Shown one piece after another: positions 31,262 through 40,036 of a stretch of 64,000 bases of DNA; position 1 is the stretch's first letter; each line of letters begins with the position of its first letter. A program made the position numbers and the translations under genes. Location of the stretch: positions 2,604,001 to 2,668,000 of the forward strand of contig NC_007948.1 of the NCBI RefSeq assembly GCF_000013865.1, written 5' to 3'. The notes under the pieces were generated by a model. It saw only the letters and a list, made by a program, of their open reading frames with translations. It was not told the DNA's origin and made no database searches. Origin of the DNA: Polaromonas sp. JS666 (GTDB taxonomy: Bacteria > Pseudomonadota > Gammaproteobacteria > Burkholderiales > Burkholderiaceae_C).

Positions 31262-32215
31262 ATGACCCTGTCCACAACTGACGCCGAAATTTCCGCCCCT
31301 GTCTCGGGCGTGGCCGAATTGGCTCACCTGGGCGTGATTCGTGTGGCGGGCGAAGATACCGTGAAGTTCCTGCAGGGCCAGCTGACGCAGGACGTGGCCC
31401 TGCTGAGCCTCTCAGAGGCCCGACTGGGCGCCTTTTGCAATGTGAAAGGCCGCATGCAGGCCAGCTTTGTGATTTTCAAGCGCAGCCCCGAGGAGGTTCT
31501 GCTGGTGTGCAGCCGCGACATTTTGCCGGCCACACTCAAGCGCCTGTCGATGTTCGTGCTGCGCGCCAAGGCCATGCTCAGCGATGCCAGCGCCGAGTTC
31601 GCCTTGTACGGCGTGGCGGGAAATGCCATTGAATTGATCGTTGGCGGCAACCGCCCTGTCTGGACAAAGTCCGACATTGGCGATGCAAGCCTGATGTTTT
31701 TACACCCCGGTGCCGGCCAGCCGCGCGCGCTCTGGTGCGCACCCGCCGGCTCGCCCCGCCCCGAGGGCCCGCTCCTGGACATTGCACGCTGGAACTGGCT
31801 GGAGGTGCGGTCCGGCATTGCCATGATCACCCAGCCGATCTTTGAGGCCTTTGTGCCGCAAATGCTCAATTACGAATCCGTGGGCGGCGTGAACTTCAAG
31901 AAGGGCTGCTACCCCGGGCAGGAGATCGTGGCACGCAGCCAGTTTCGCGGCACGCTGAAACGGCGGGCCTACCTGGCACATACCGCGGGCGTGCCGGCAG
32001 TGGGACAAGAGGTGTTTCATGCCTCCGACGCCGAGCAACCTTGCGGCCTGGTGGCCGCCGCCGCAGCCACCCCTTCGGGCGGTTTTGATGCCATTGTGTC
32101 GATGCAAACGTCGGCCGCCGCCGATGCGGGCGAGGGACGCCTCACCTTGGGAAGCGCCACGGGTACGCCGCTGGCATTGCTGCCACTGCCCTATCCCCTG
32201 CTTGAAGATATCTGA
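31262..32215 (+). CDS. ygfZ: YgfZ-type folate-dependent iron-sulphur cluster protein
   Basis: A 317-residue GcvT-like protein with the YgfZ signature KKGCYPGQEIVARSQFRG including the conserved cysteine. These proteins use tetrahydrofolate to maintain certain Fe-S enzymes. I chose the ATG at 31262 (MTLSTTDAE); a longer upstream frame overlaps the divergent mltG gene and is not coding. Confidence 0.93.
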   Translation: MTLSTTDAEISAPVSGVAELAHLGVIRVAGEDTVKFLQGQLTQDVALLSLSEARLGAFCNVKGRMQASFVIFKRSPEEVLLVCSRDILPATLKRLSMFVLRAKAMLSDASAEFALYGVAGNAIELIVGGNRPVWTKSDIGDASLMFLHPGAGQPRALWCAPAGSPRPEGPLLDIARWNWLEVRSGIAMITQPIFEAFVPQMLNYESVGGVNFKKGCYPGQEIVARSQFRGTLKRRAYLAHTAGVPAVGQEVFHASDAEQPCGLVAAAAATPSGGFDAIVSMQTSAAADAGEGRLTLGSATGTPLALLPLPYPLLEDI

Positions 32216-32256
32216 GCGAACGCCCAAAATCTGCAAGAAAGTCCGAAAGCTTTACC

Positions 32257-33144
32257 GTGTGCCTGATCGCATTTGCCATCAATGCCTCTGAACGTTGGCC
32301 GCTGGTGATTGCGGCCAACCGCGATGAGTATTTAAACCGCCCGAGCCTGCCGCTGGCCCGCTGGACAAGCGTTTCCGGCCGGGAAATCATTTCCGGCCGC
32401 GACCTGCGTGCCGGCGGAACCTGGCTGGGCATGACACCTGATGGGCGGGTGGCGTTTCTGACCAACGTGCGTGAAGGTTACCCGCAAGCAGCGGCGCCCC
32501 GCTCCCGGGGTGAACTGGTGATGCGCTGGCTGGAAGCGAACTGCGAGGCCGGCGACTTTATCAGGGTACTGGAAAAAGACGGCGCGGCCTACGGCGGATT
32601 CAATCTTGTGATGGGCGATTTTCAGCGGGATGCATGGACCTGGGTAACCAACAAGGCGGCTTTGGGCTGGCATGCCCAGCCGCTGGCGGCCGGAATTTAT
32701 GGGCTCTCTAACGCAGCGCTGGATACACCATGGCCAAAAACCGTAGAGCTGAAGCAGACTCTCGCCACGGCCTTGTCGACCACCCCCGCTGCACATCAGC
32801 CGGAAGTGCTGCAGGCGCCGCTGTGGACTGCCTTGGGCAACCGCCAGCGCGCTCCTCTTGCGAGCCTTCCTGACACCGGCGTGCCGCTGGTCATCGAGGC
32901 GGCTTTGTCCAGCGCCTTTGTGGACTTTCCTGAAAACGCCTATGGCACCCGCTCCAGCACGGTGTTGCTGGCAAGCGCCGCTGACCATGGCGACGGCGTG
33001 CGGCGCTGGGACCTGCAGCTGGAAGAACGAACGCATGTACGCGCAAAAGCGGACGCGCAAGCCGCGGCCAATGCACCCAGGCGCCCTGCCAGCCGTTCGC
33101 TGGCCAGCCGCTACCAGACGGCCTGGCTCCAAACGGGTGTTTAG
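32257..33144 (+). CDS. NRDE/TANGO2-family protein
   Basis: A 295-residue protein that starts at GTG followed directly by Cys (MCLIAFAIN). That makes Cys2 the N-terminal nucleophile expected for this Ntn-hydrolase-like family. The family signature NRDE is in AANRDEYLNRP, followed by GRDLRAGGTWLGMTPDGRVA and FLTNVREG. Animal TANGO2 is linked to haem or acyl-CoA handling; the bacterial reaction is unknown. The stop TAG lies inside the outer arm of the palindromic repeat downstream. Confidence 0.88.
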   Translation: MCLIAFAINASERWPLVIAANRDEYLNRPSLPLARWTSVSGREIISGRDLRAGGTWLGMTPDGRVAFLTNVREGYPQAAAPRSRGELVMRWLEANCEAGDFIRVLEKDGAAYGGFNLVMGDFQRDAWTWVTNKAALGWHAQPLAAGIYGLSNAALDTPWPKTVELKQTLATALSTTPAAHQPEVLQAPLWTALGNRQRAPLASLPDTGVPLVIEAALSSAFVDFPENAYGTRSSTVLLASAADHGDGVRRWDLQLEERTHVRAKADAQAAANAPRRPASRSLASRYQTAWLQTGV

Positions 33145-33412
33145 AGCCTGTTCACGATCTACAGGGGGTCGCGCAAGTGGATGTTCGGGATGGAATGCAA
33201 GGCGCAAAATCCAAGCCAAGGCTTGTGCCTTGGCTGATTTTGCAACGCCGCAGACCGCCCGAAAATCCACTTGCCCTACGGGTTGGGACGAAATCGGGCG
33301 ATTTGCCCACCCAATTGCTTGCATGGGCACAAGCCCATGCGGCGCAACGTGGGCGAGCAACTCATCCCGATTGCGTCCCAACGCGGCCCCCTGTAGATCG
33401 TGAACAGGCTCT
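33143..33412. repeat. 270-bp nested palindromic repeat between convergent genes
   Basis: Perfect 26-bp outer arms at 33143-33168 (AGAGCCTGTTCACG...) and 33387-33412. Inside are an arm pair around CAAGTGGATGTTCGGG/CCCGAAAATCCACTTG, a hairpin on GCAAAATC...GATTTTGC, and another pair on GTTGGGACGAAATCGGG/CCCGATTGCGTCCCAAC. Transcribed, it would fold into a multi-branched structure. TTAGAGCCTG recurs directly at both ends (33141 and 33412). It supplies the stop regions of both convergent genes and may act as a bidirectional terminator. It resembles a MITE or large REP element. Confidence 0.85.
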
Positions 33413-35628
33413 TAGAGCCTGGGCAGATAGGCCGCCGGGATTCTCTGCCGGACGGCGTCCCTCAGGTTGTGAGGTGCGGCCTTCAGGGCAGCCCGGTAGG
33501 ATGCCAGCGCCCTGGCATCATCCTTTTTCTGTGCCGCGAAGAGATCGCCCAGTTTGAGCAATCCATCGATCTCCTGGTCAGGCCAGCCCTTGTTGCGCAA
33601 CTTGATGGCCTCGATGGCCAGGTCAGGGTCGTTGTTCTGTGTGCCCAGCAGCCAAGCTGCGTTGAGCAGGTCGTAGTTGTAAGTACCGTCTTTCAGGTAC
33701 TGTTTTGCCAGCCGCGTGGCTTCAGCCTCGTTGCCAACGTGCCCCAGCAGGATCACCTCCAGCGCGCGCACGGAAACGGCCTGCGGTTGCAGCTTTTTGC
33801 AGCGAGCCAGGTAGGCAAACGCCTTGTCGTTGTCCCCCTGCTGGGCGTAGCCACGCGCAATGTTGACCATGATGCCCACAATGTAGGGACGGGATGCCAG
33901 CACGGACTCCCAGATCCAGGTGGCGTTTTTCCAGTCCCCCCAGCGCGCCAGTTCGTCTGCCACGATGGGCGTGATCTTGCGGTAATGGGGGTTGATGGCG
34001 ATGCCCTCCCCGATCAGGCGCAGCATGTGTTTTTTGGTTTGATTCCATTGCGGATGGCCGGGGTTGCCCGAGCCTGAAATCATGAGTGCCAATTTGACGG
34101 CGCCGATAATTTTCCGCTCACTTTCCGCCGCCTGCTGGCTGATGTACGTCGCCAGTGCCAGGCTCGCCGCCAGGGCCCACATGGCCGTGCGGGAAAGAAC
34201 TGGATGCCACGGCAAACGCGAACCACCGCTGAACCCCCGGTAGCCCAGCCGCGCATCGGATGCCGCAAGCAGGCCCAGCAATACGGCAAAAAGCGCGCCA
34301 GTGGAGGCCAGCCGCCAGGCGAACCCCGCATTGCTGACCATCAGCAATGCCAGCAGACAGGCGAGCGCCGCGGCACGCACAGGCCCCTCATCCATGGCCT
34401 CGGGCCGGCGGTCGCCAAGGGTGCGCCAGGCGGCGAGGCCAAGGTAGCCCAACAAGCCTGCCAGGGCGAGCCAACCCACCAGGCCATACTCCGCCAGCAA
34501 CTGCAAAGGTTCGTTGTGGGCGTAGTAATCGGTCTCAAGCTGCGAGCCGGCAGTCTGGTAAAGCGGCCCATTGACCTCCCAGGCTCCGGCGCCTACACCG
34601 CTCAATGGCCGGTCCTGGATCATCCTGCCAGTGGCCTTCCACATGGTCAACCGAACGGACAAGGAGCCCGTCCTGAATTCATCGCTGTCGGTAACGACAG
34701 AGACGGTGCGAAAGATGCCGCGCTCAAGCGCATTCCGTCCGTTGAGTTCTCCAGCAATCTTCGGGTTACCGGTATGGATCAAACCCAATCCAACGATGGT
34801 GACCAGCAGCAGGGCAATCACGGCCAGGCGCTGGGTGAGGTTCCACGCAAAACACGCCAGTTGCCTGCGATAGAAAAACCCGGCGAGCGGAAGAACAAGG
34901 AACAGCAGCACCCACAGGGTTGCCAGCGCCGAGCGGGTTCCCGTCATCAGCAAGGCCACGATGTTGAAAGCGGTCGTGAAGGTCAGCCATGCGATTTCTT
35001 GGGGCTTGCCCGCCCGCGCGATCAGCAGTGCCGAGAATGGAAGGGTGCAGACGACATATTCCGCAAAGAAATTGCGGTTGACAAAAGTGGAAGCCGGGTT
35101 GGGCCCCTGAGAAAAAAATCTGAAGTCGATCCAGAATTGCAAGGCCGTCCAGAGAGATGCCACCACGGCGCCCGCATGGATTCCCCAAAAGAGGGATGGT
35201 GACTTTTCCCGGGTGAAGGTGTTCAGGCCCAGCCACAGCAGCAGGCTGAAAATAAACCAGCGAATCGCCTCTACGCCTGCCAGGTAGGTGTGAGACCACA
35301 CCATGCTGCCCAGCGCGTAGGCCATGAGCGCCAGCGGGAAGCCCATCAGGGCATGCCAGTGGAAGTATTCGTGGCGCTGGCGCTGGCGCCAGAAAAACAG
35401 CAGGCCTGCGCCGAGCGCCGCAAATGAAACGACGATCGACTTCAGGGTGTCCTGCAGCATTTCCTCGTAGGGCGCCCCGATGGCGGCCACGAGAAACAGC
35501 ATGCAGGCAAAAATGATGACGGTCCAGTCATTCCGCGCGGCGGCGGCGGGTACCCCGGCTGGCCTTGCCAAGGGCGTGGCCTCGCCGGCAGTCGATGTGC
35601 CGGCTATCTTTCTTTTTTTCTTTGACAT
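33412..35628 (-). CDS. O-antigen ligase family protein with C-terminal TPR-like domain
   Basis: A 738-residue membrane protein with 12 or more helices. The Wzy_C/O-antigen ligase region centres on LTMWKATGRMIQDRPLSGVG and YYAHNEPLQLLAEYGLVGWL. The last 200 residues (from about 540) are soluble and helical-repeat-like (WIWESVLASRPYIVGIMVNI, DKAFAYLARCKKLQPQAVSV). Such proteins join glycans to lipid A or to pilin. Between convergent and divergent neighbours it is a single gene. Confidence 0.85.
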   Translation of the reverse strand: MSKKKRKIAGTSTAGEATPLARPAGVPAAAARNDWTVIIFACMLFLVAAIGAPYEEMLQDTLKSIVVSFAALGAGLLFFWRQRQRHEYFHWHALMGFPLALMAYALGSMVWSHTYLAGVEAIRWFIFSLLLWLGLNTFTREKSPSLFWGIHAGAVVASLWTALQFWIDFRFFSQGPNPASTFVNRNFFAEYVVCTLPFSALLIARAGKPQEIAWLTFTTAFNIVALLMTGTRSALATLWVLLFLVLPLAGFFYRRQLACFAWNLTQRLAVIALLLVTIVGLGLIHTGNPKIAGELNGRNALERGIFRTVSVVTDSDEFRTGSLSVRLTMWKATGRMIQDRPLSGVGAGAWEVNGPLYQTAGSQLETDYYAHNEPLQLLAEYGLVGWLALAGLLGYLGLAAWRTLGDRRPEAMDEGPVRAAALACLLALLMVSNAGFAWRLASTGALFAVLLGLLAASDARLGYRGFSGGSRLPWHPVLSRTAMWALAASLALATYISQQAAESERKIIGAVKLALMISGSGNPGHPQWNQTKKHMLRLIGEGIAINPHYRKITPIVADELARWGDWKNATWIWESVLASRPYIVGIMVNIARGYAQQGDNDKAFAYLARCKKLQPQAVSVRALEVILLGHVGNEAEATRLAKQYLKDGTYNYDLLNAAWLLGTQNNDPDLAIEAIKLRNKGWPDQEIDGLLKLGDLFAAQKKDDARALASYRAALKAAPHNLRDAVRQRIPAAYLPRL

Positions 35629-35670
35629 GAGAGACGGTGGTGATTCGCTGATGATTGACCAGGCCCTGAA

Positions 35671-36528
35671 TCAAAGCATCATGAACATTTCAAGGTGCGC
35701 AATGCCCACTTCTTCAAAAGGCTCCCCACGCGGCGCAAAACCCAGGCGCCGGTAAAAGCCCTCGGCACTGCGCTGGGCATGCAGCACAATTTCGGTATCT
35801 CCCCGGCTTTTGGCGGCGTCCATCAGTGCGCGAAGTATCTCCTGCCCGATGTGCGAACCCCGCAACACCCGGTGAACCGCCATGCGGCCTATCCTGCCTG
35901 CTCCGTTCGCATGCCTCACCAGCCGTCCCGTGGCAACGCCCTGCCCCATCCCGTTGTAGGCCACCGCATGCACGGCTGTGCCGTCGGCCTCGTCCCATTC
36001 CATTTCTGGCGCAATGCCCTGCTCCTGCACAAACACGGCGGTTCGCAGTTTGGCGGCGTCCGTGCCCAGAGCGGCCCAATCGCCCACGCGGACATCAATC
36101 ATGGCCTCGCCAGCCTCAAAGCGGCTCAGCAGGGTGCGAAGTACATCCGGTACCGGTTTGGATGTTTGCGATGCGGGGTCCGCAAACACATAAATCAGCT
36201 CGCTGGTGACGAGCAATTCGTCGCCCCGGAAAATCGCGCCCGTAAAAACCATGGACGAATTGCCAACGCGCGCGCATTTGAGCGCCACGTCCAGCATGTC
36301 GTCAAAACGCGCCGACCCGTGGTATTCGACGCTGGATTTTTTGACGTAGAGATCGCCGCCGAGCTGCTGCATTGCCTCTTCGTAAGGCAGGGCCAGCGCT
36401 CGCCAGTAGTCAGAAATCGCCGTATCGAAGTACATCAGGTAATGCGCGTTGAACACGATTTTCTGCATGTCCACTTCCACCCAGCGCACGCGCAGGCGGT
36501 GAAAAAAACGAAAGTCTTGACGTTTCAT
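35671..36528 (-). CDS. Acyl-CoA thioesterase (YbgC/FadM)-GNAT acetyltransferase fusion
   Basis: A 285-residue two-domain protein. Residues 1-135 form a hot-dog thioesterase: RVRWVEVDMQKIVFNAHYLM holds the catalytic Asp20, and SSVEYHGSARFDDMLDV follows. Residues 145-285 form a GNAT N-acetyltransferase: VFVQEQGIAPEMEWDEADGT, then RIGRMAVHRVLRGSHIGQEI (acetyl-CoA loop) and FYRRLGFAPRGEPFEEVGI. The reading frame is continuous. The coupling suggests that acyl-CoA hydrolysis and acyl transfer share a pathway, but substrates are unknown. Confidence 0.9.
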   Translation of the reverse strand: MKRQDFRFFHRLRVRWVEVDMQKIVFNAHYLMYFDTAISDYWRALALPYEEAMQQLGGDLYVKKSSVEYHGSARFDDMLDVALKCARVGNSSMVFTGAIFRGDELLVTSELIYVFADPASQTSKPVPDVLRTLLSRFEAGEAMIDVRVGDWAALGTDAAKLRTAVFVQEQGIAPEMEWDEADGTAVHAVAYNGMGQGVATGRLVRHANGAGRIGRMAVHRVLRGSHIGQEILRALMDAAKSRGDTEIVLHAQRSAEGFYRRLGFAPRGEPFEEVGIAHLEMFMML

Positions 36529-36554
36529 GCTCGTTTCATGCCCAGAAATTCCGC

Positions 36555-37517
36555 CTAAGGAGCCGATCCAAACGCACGCTGAATGGCCTGCGCGGCATCG
36601 GCGTGAGCTCGCCGGGCCTCGGGGATGACCCGGCCCATCTTGATGAACTCATGCGTAACGCCGCGGTAGATTTCCAGATCCACGGGCACACCGGCAGTAC
36701 GCAGCTTGTCGGCATACATCACGCCTTCATCGACCAGCGGGTCGCATTCAGCCAAACCTACCCAGGCTGAGGCCACCCCGTCCACGTCAGGGGTGTGCAG
36801 CGGCGCAAAGCGCCAGTCCTCGCGGTCAGCCGGGCTGCGGACATATTGGCTGAAAAGCCAGCTGATATGAGTTTCTTCGAGCACAAAGCCCGTGGCAAAT
36901 TTCTGGTGCGACGGTGTGTTCTGGTGGGCGGCACAGCCGGGGTAAAACAGCAGTTGCAAGGCCAGCGGCAGCCCCGCATCCCGCGCAAGCACCGCGCACG
37001 TCGCGGCCAGGGTACCGCCGGCGCTGTCCCCTCCCACGGCGATACGGGTGTTGTCAATGCCTTGGCTGGCGCCGTGGGTGGCGACCCAGTGCAACGCATC
37101 CCATGCGTCATGGCCAGCAACCGGAAATTTGTGCTCCGGCGCCAGGCGGTAATCGACCGAAATCACAGCGCAACCGGCAAGGTGGCTGAGCTGGCGACAC
37201 AGCACGTCGTGCGTGTCAATGCCGCCTATGGTGAAGCCCCCGCCGTGAAAGTACACCAGTACCGGCAAGTGATCGCTGGACGGCGCATACAGCCTCGCTG
37301 CAATCGCGTGGCCATCTCGGGCAGGCAGCGCGAAATCCTCCACCCGGGCCAGCCGGGGTGAAGGTATCTCCAGCACATCGGCACCCGCAGCATAGGCCGC
37401 CCTCGCCTGCTGGGGCGTTAGCGTGTGCATTGGCGGACGGCCGGCCTTGGCCATGCGGCGCAGCACGTCCCGCATGGCGGGGGTCAGCAGCTTGTGGGGG
37501 TCAGCCGAATGCCGCAT
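36555..37517 (-). CDS. Alpha/beta hydrolase (hormone-sensitive lipase family)
   Basis: A 320-residue esterase with the oxyanion motif YFHGGGFTIGG, nucleophile motif VGGDSAGGTLA, Asp in AECDPLVDEG and His in RGVTHEFIKM. These cleave short-chain esters. I chose the ATG at 37517; the listed GTG two codons earlier is also possible. It lies just downstream, on the same strand, of what looks like an MFS-gene remnant. Confidence 0.9.
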   Translation of the reverse strand: MRHSADPHKLLTPAMRDVLRRMAKAGRPPMHTLTPQQARAAYAAGADVLEIPSPRLARVEDFALPARDGHAIAARLYAPSSDHLPVLVYFHGGGFTIGGIDTHDVLCRQLSHLAGCAVISVDYRLAPEHKFPVAGHDAWDALHWVATHGASQGIDNTRIAVGGDSAGGTLAATCAVLARDAGLPLALQLLFYPGCAAHQNTPSHQKFATGFVLEETHISWLFSQYVRSPADREDWRFAPLHTPDVDGVASAWVGLAECDPLVDEGVMYADKLRTAGVPVDLEIYRGVTHEFIKMGRVIPEARRAHADAAQAIQRAFGSAP

Positions 37518-37604
37518 GATCACTATTTGAGGCAGTCAAACACACCACCACCAGGGCGGCCAAGATCAGGGTTTGCTTGCGGCCCATGCGCGCGTCCAGC
37601 CAGT
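37518..37604 (-). pseudogene. Possible remnant of an MFS transporter gene
   Basis: On the minus strand this short stretch reads WLDARMGRKQTLILAALVVV then CLTAS. It contains the MFS motif-A-like DARMGRKQTL followed by a hydrophobic helix. No start and no further helices follow. It looks like a leftover of a deleted transporter gene between the esterase and alcohol dehydrogenase genes. The evidence is the motif only. Confidence 0.4.
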
Positions 37605-37669
37605 AAAGTAAAGTCAATCCGTTTCGATAGATCACACCCGCATCGTACAACGCAGAAAGACAGCAAATC

Positions 37670-38806
37670 ATGGCCTTCATTTACTACGTGACCCAGATCC
37701 AGTTTGAATTTGGCGCGGTCAAACTGCTCAAGCAGGAGTGCGAGCGTGTGGGCATCACCCGGCCCCTGATCGTGACTGATCCGGGTGTCAAGGCGGCAGG
37801 TATTTTGCAAAAAGCGCTCGATGCCCTGCCCGGCATCGCCGTCACGGTATTCGACCAGACGCCCTCCAATCCCACCGAAGCGGCGGTGCGCGCGGCAGCC
37901 GCGCTCTACAAGGCCGGCGGCTGCGATGGCCTGATCGCCGTGGGCGGCGGCTCGGCCATTGACTGCGCCAAGGGCGTGGCCATTGCGGCCACACACGAGG
38001 GCCCCCTGACCACTTACGCCACCATTGAAGGCGGTTCCCCAAAGATTTCGGATCGCGTCGCTCCGCTGATCGCCGTGCCCACCACCAGCGGCACCGGCAG
38101 CGAGGTGGCACGCGGCGCGATCATCATCGTCGACGATCACCGCAAGCTCGGTTTTCATTCCTGGCACCTGGTGCCCAAGACAGCCATTTGCGATCCCGAA
38201 CTCACGCTGGGCCTGCCCGCCATGCTGACCGCCGCCACCGGCATGGACGCGATTGCGCACTGCATGGAAACCTTCATGTCGCCGGCCTTCAATCCGCCGG
38301 CCGACGGCATCGGGCTGGACGGCCTGGAACGGGGCTGGTCGCATATTGAGCGTGCCACGCGCGACGGCAGCGACCGCGAGGCGCGCCTGAACCTGATGAG
38401 CGCCTCCATGCAGGGTGCGATGGCTTTTCAGAAAGGCCTGGGCTGCGTCCATTCCCTCAGCCACAGCCTGGGCGGCGTCGATCCCCGGCTGCACCATGGC
38501 ACGCTCAATGCCATGTTCCTGCCGGCGGTGGTGCGTTTCAATGCCAGCGCCGAGTCAGTTCAAAAAGAGCGCCGACTAGACCGCATGGCCCGCGCCATGG
38601 GCTTGCGTTCGGGCAGTGACATTCCAGATGCCATCAAGGACATGAATGCCCGCCTCGGCCTGCCTACGGGCCTGGCCGCCATGGGCGTGCAGCGCGACTG
38701 GTTTGACCGCATCATCGTGGGTGCGCTGGCCGATCACTGTCACAAGACAAATCCGCGCCTGGCAAGTCCCGAGGAATACCGGGAGATGCTGGAAACCTCG
38801 CTCTAA
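37670..38806 (+). CDS. Iron-containing alcohol dehydrogenase
   Basis: A 378-residue group III alcohol dehydrogenase. The NAD(P)-binding glycines are in AVGGGSAIDCAKG. Metal ligands are in GMDAIAHCME, GCVHSLSHSLGG and RLHHGTLNAM. PTTSGTGSEVARGAII is the family motif. It interconverts an alcohol and an aldehyde or ketone; the substrate is unknown. Its stop overlaps the convergent argE-like gene by 4 bp. Confidence 0.92.
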   Translation: MAFIYYVTQIQFEFGAVKLLKQECERVGITRPLIVTDPGVKAAGILQKALDALPGIAVTVFDQTPSNPTEAAVRAAAALYKAGGCDGLIAVGGGSAIDCAKGVAIAATHEGPLTTYATIEGGSPKISDRVAPLIAVPTTSGTGSEVARGAIIIVDDHRKLGFHSWHLVPKTAICDPELTLGLPAMLTAATGMDAIAHCMETFMSPAFNPPADGIGLDGLERGWSHIERATRDGSDREARLNLMSASMQGAMAFQKGLGCVHSLSHSLGGVDPRLHHGTLNAMFLPAVVRFNASAESVQKERRLDRMARAMGLRSGSDIPDAIKDMNARLGLPTGLAAMGVQRDWFDRIIVGALADHCHKTNPRLASPEEYREMLETSL

Positions 38807-40014
38807 TGCCGCCGCTCAGGGGGCGTTGCAGCCTCCGATTCAATCAGGCGCAGCATGAAGGCTTCACATTGCGCAATTTGTTCGAGGGTGGCGAATTCAT
38901 TCGGGCGATGCGCCTGCTCGATATTGCCGGGGCCGCATATCACCGTGGGTATGCCGGCCTGCTGAAACAGGCCGCCCTCGGTGCCGTACGACACCGCCCC
39001 GTTCGGCTTGTTGCGTGACAGGGAGGCCGCCAGCTTCACGATGGCATCGCTTTCTTCCATGCTCATGCCGGGCGCAGAGGCCAGCATTTCGAACTGGATG
39101 GCGGCATTCGGCTCGACCCGTTTCATTTCCGGCAGCAGGGTTGCCGCAAAATCCTGGATTTCCTGGTACAGCCGGTCGGAGGACGCGCCCGGCATGGTGC
39201 GCGCCTCGAACTGGAACTCGCAGTCCCGGGGCACGATATTCGACGCCAGCCCGCCCTTGATGGTGCCGGTCTGCAGCGTGGTGAACGGTACCGTGAACGC
39301 ATAATCGCGACTCTCGAGCTGGGCCAGCCGGTCCGCCATCTGGCGGATGTAGACAATGATGCGGGCGGCATATTCAATCGAGTTGACGCCTTGCGTGGTG
39401 TAGCTGGAGTGCGCTTCGCGGCCCGTGATGCAGCAGCGAAAACGGTGCGTTCCCTTGTGCGCAATGATCGGTTGCATCAGTGTCGGTTCTCCAACAATGC
39501 AGCCCGCGGTTTTCAGGCCGATCTCGGTCAAATCCTTGATCAGGCCGCGCACCCCGATGCAGCCGACCTCCTCGTCATAGGACAAGGCCAGATGCAGCGG
39601 TGCATCTGCCTTGGCAGCCAGAAATTTGGGGGCCATGACCAGCGCCGTGGCGATGTAGCTTTTCATGTCGGCGACGCCGCGGCCGAACAGCTTGTCGCCC
39701 ACCACGGTCGCCTTGAAGGGATCGGTATCCCAGGCCTGCCCGTCCACCGGCACCACGTCGGTATGCCCCGACAGCACCAGACCCGGCCTGCGGCCCTCCC
39801 CCAGGGTAGCAAACAGGTTCGCCTTTTTGCCGGTCGAATCGTAGGTCAGCCGTGACTTGACACCCATCTGCGCCAAATAGTCGCGGGTCCACTCAATCAG
39901 CCCAAGATTGGAATCGCGCGACACGGTCGGAAATGCGATCAGGCGCTCGATCATGGCCATCAGTTCGGCCGAGGGCCGTTTCTCGTTGCTCGCCGTATCG
40001 AATGGGGTGCTCAT
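38803..40014 (-). CDS. argE: Acetylornithine deacetylase (ArgE-like M20 peptidase)
   Basis: A 403-residue di-zinc M20 hydrolase with LSGHTDVVPVDGQ (His, Asp), GRGVADMKS (bridging Asp), SYDEEVGCIG (catalytic Glu pair) and GPGNIEQAHRPNE (His). It removes the acetyl group from N2-acetylornithine or a related N-acyl amino acid. It follows the dipeptide transporter genes on the same strand by 22 bp, so in this context it may process imported N-acyl amino acids. Confidence 0.9.
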   Translation of the reverse strand: MSTPFDTASNEKRPSAELMAMIERLIAFPTVSRDSNLGLIEWTRDYLAQMGVKSRLTYDSTGKKANLFATLGEGRRPGLVLSGHTDVVPVDGQAWDTDPFKATVVGDKLFGRGVADMKSYIATALVMAPKFLAAKADAPLHLALSYDEEVGCIGVRGLIKDLTEIGLKTAGCIVGEPTLMQPIIAHKGTHRFRCCITGREAHSSYTTQGVNSIEYAARIIVYIRQMADRLAQLESRDYAFTVPFTTLQTGTIKGGLASNIVPRDCEFQFEARTMPGASSDRLYQEIQDFAATLLPEMKRVEPNAAIQFEMLASAPGMSMEESDAIVKLAASLSRNKPNGAVSYGTEGGLFQQAGIPTVICGPGNIEQAHRPNEFATLEQIAQCEAFMLRLIESEAATPPERRH

Positions 40015-40036
40015 GATGAATGGCCTTCAAAAAGGT

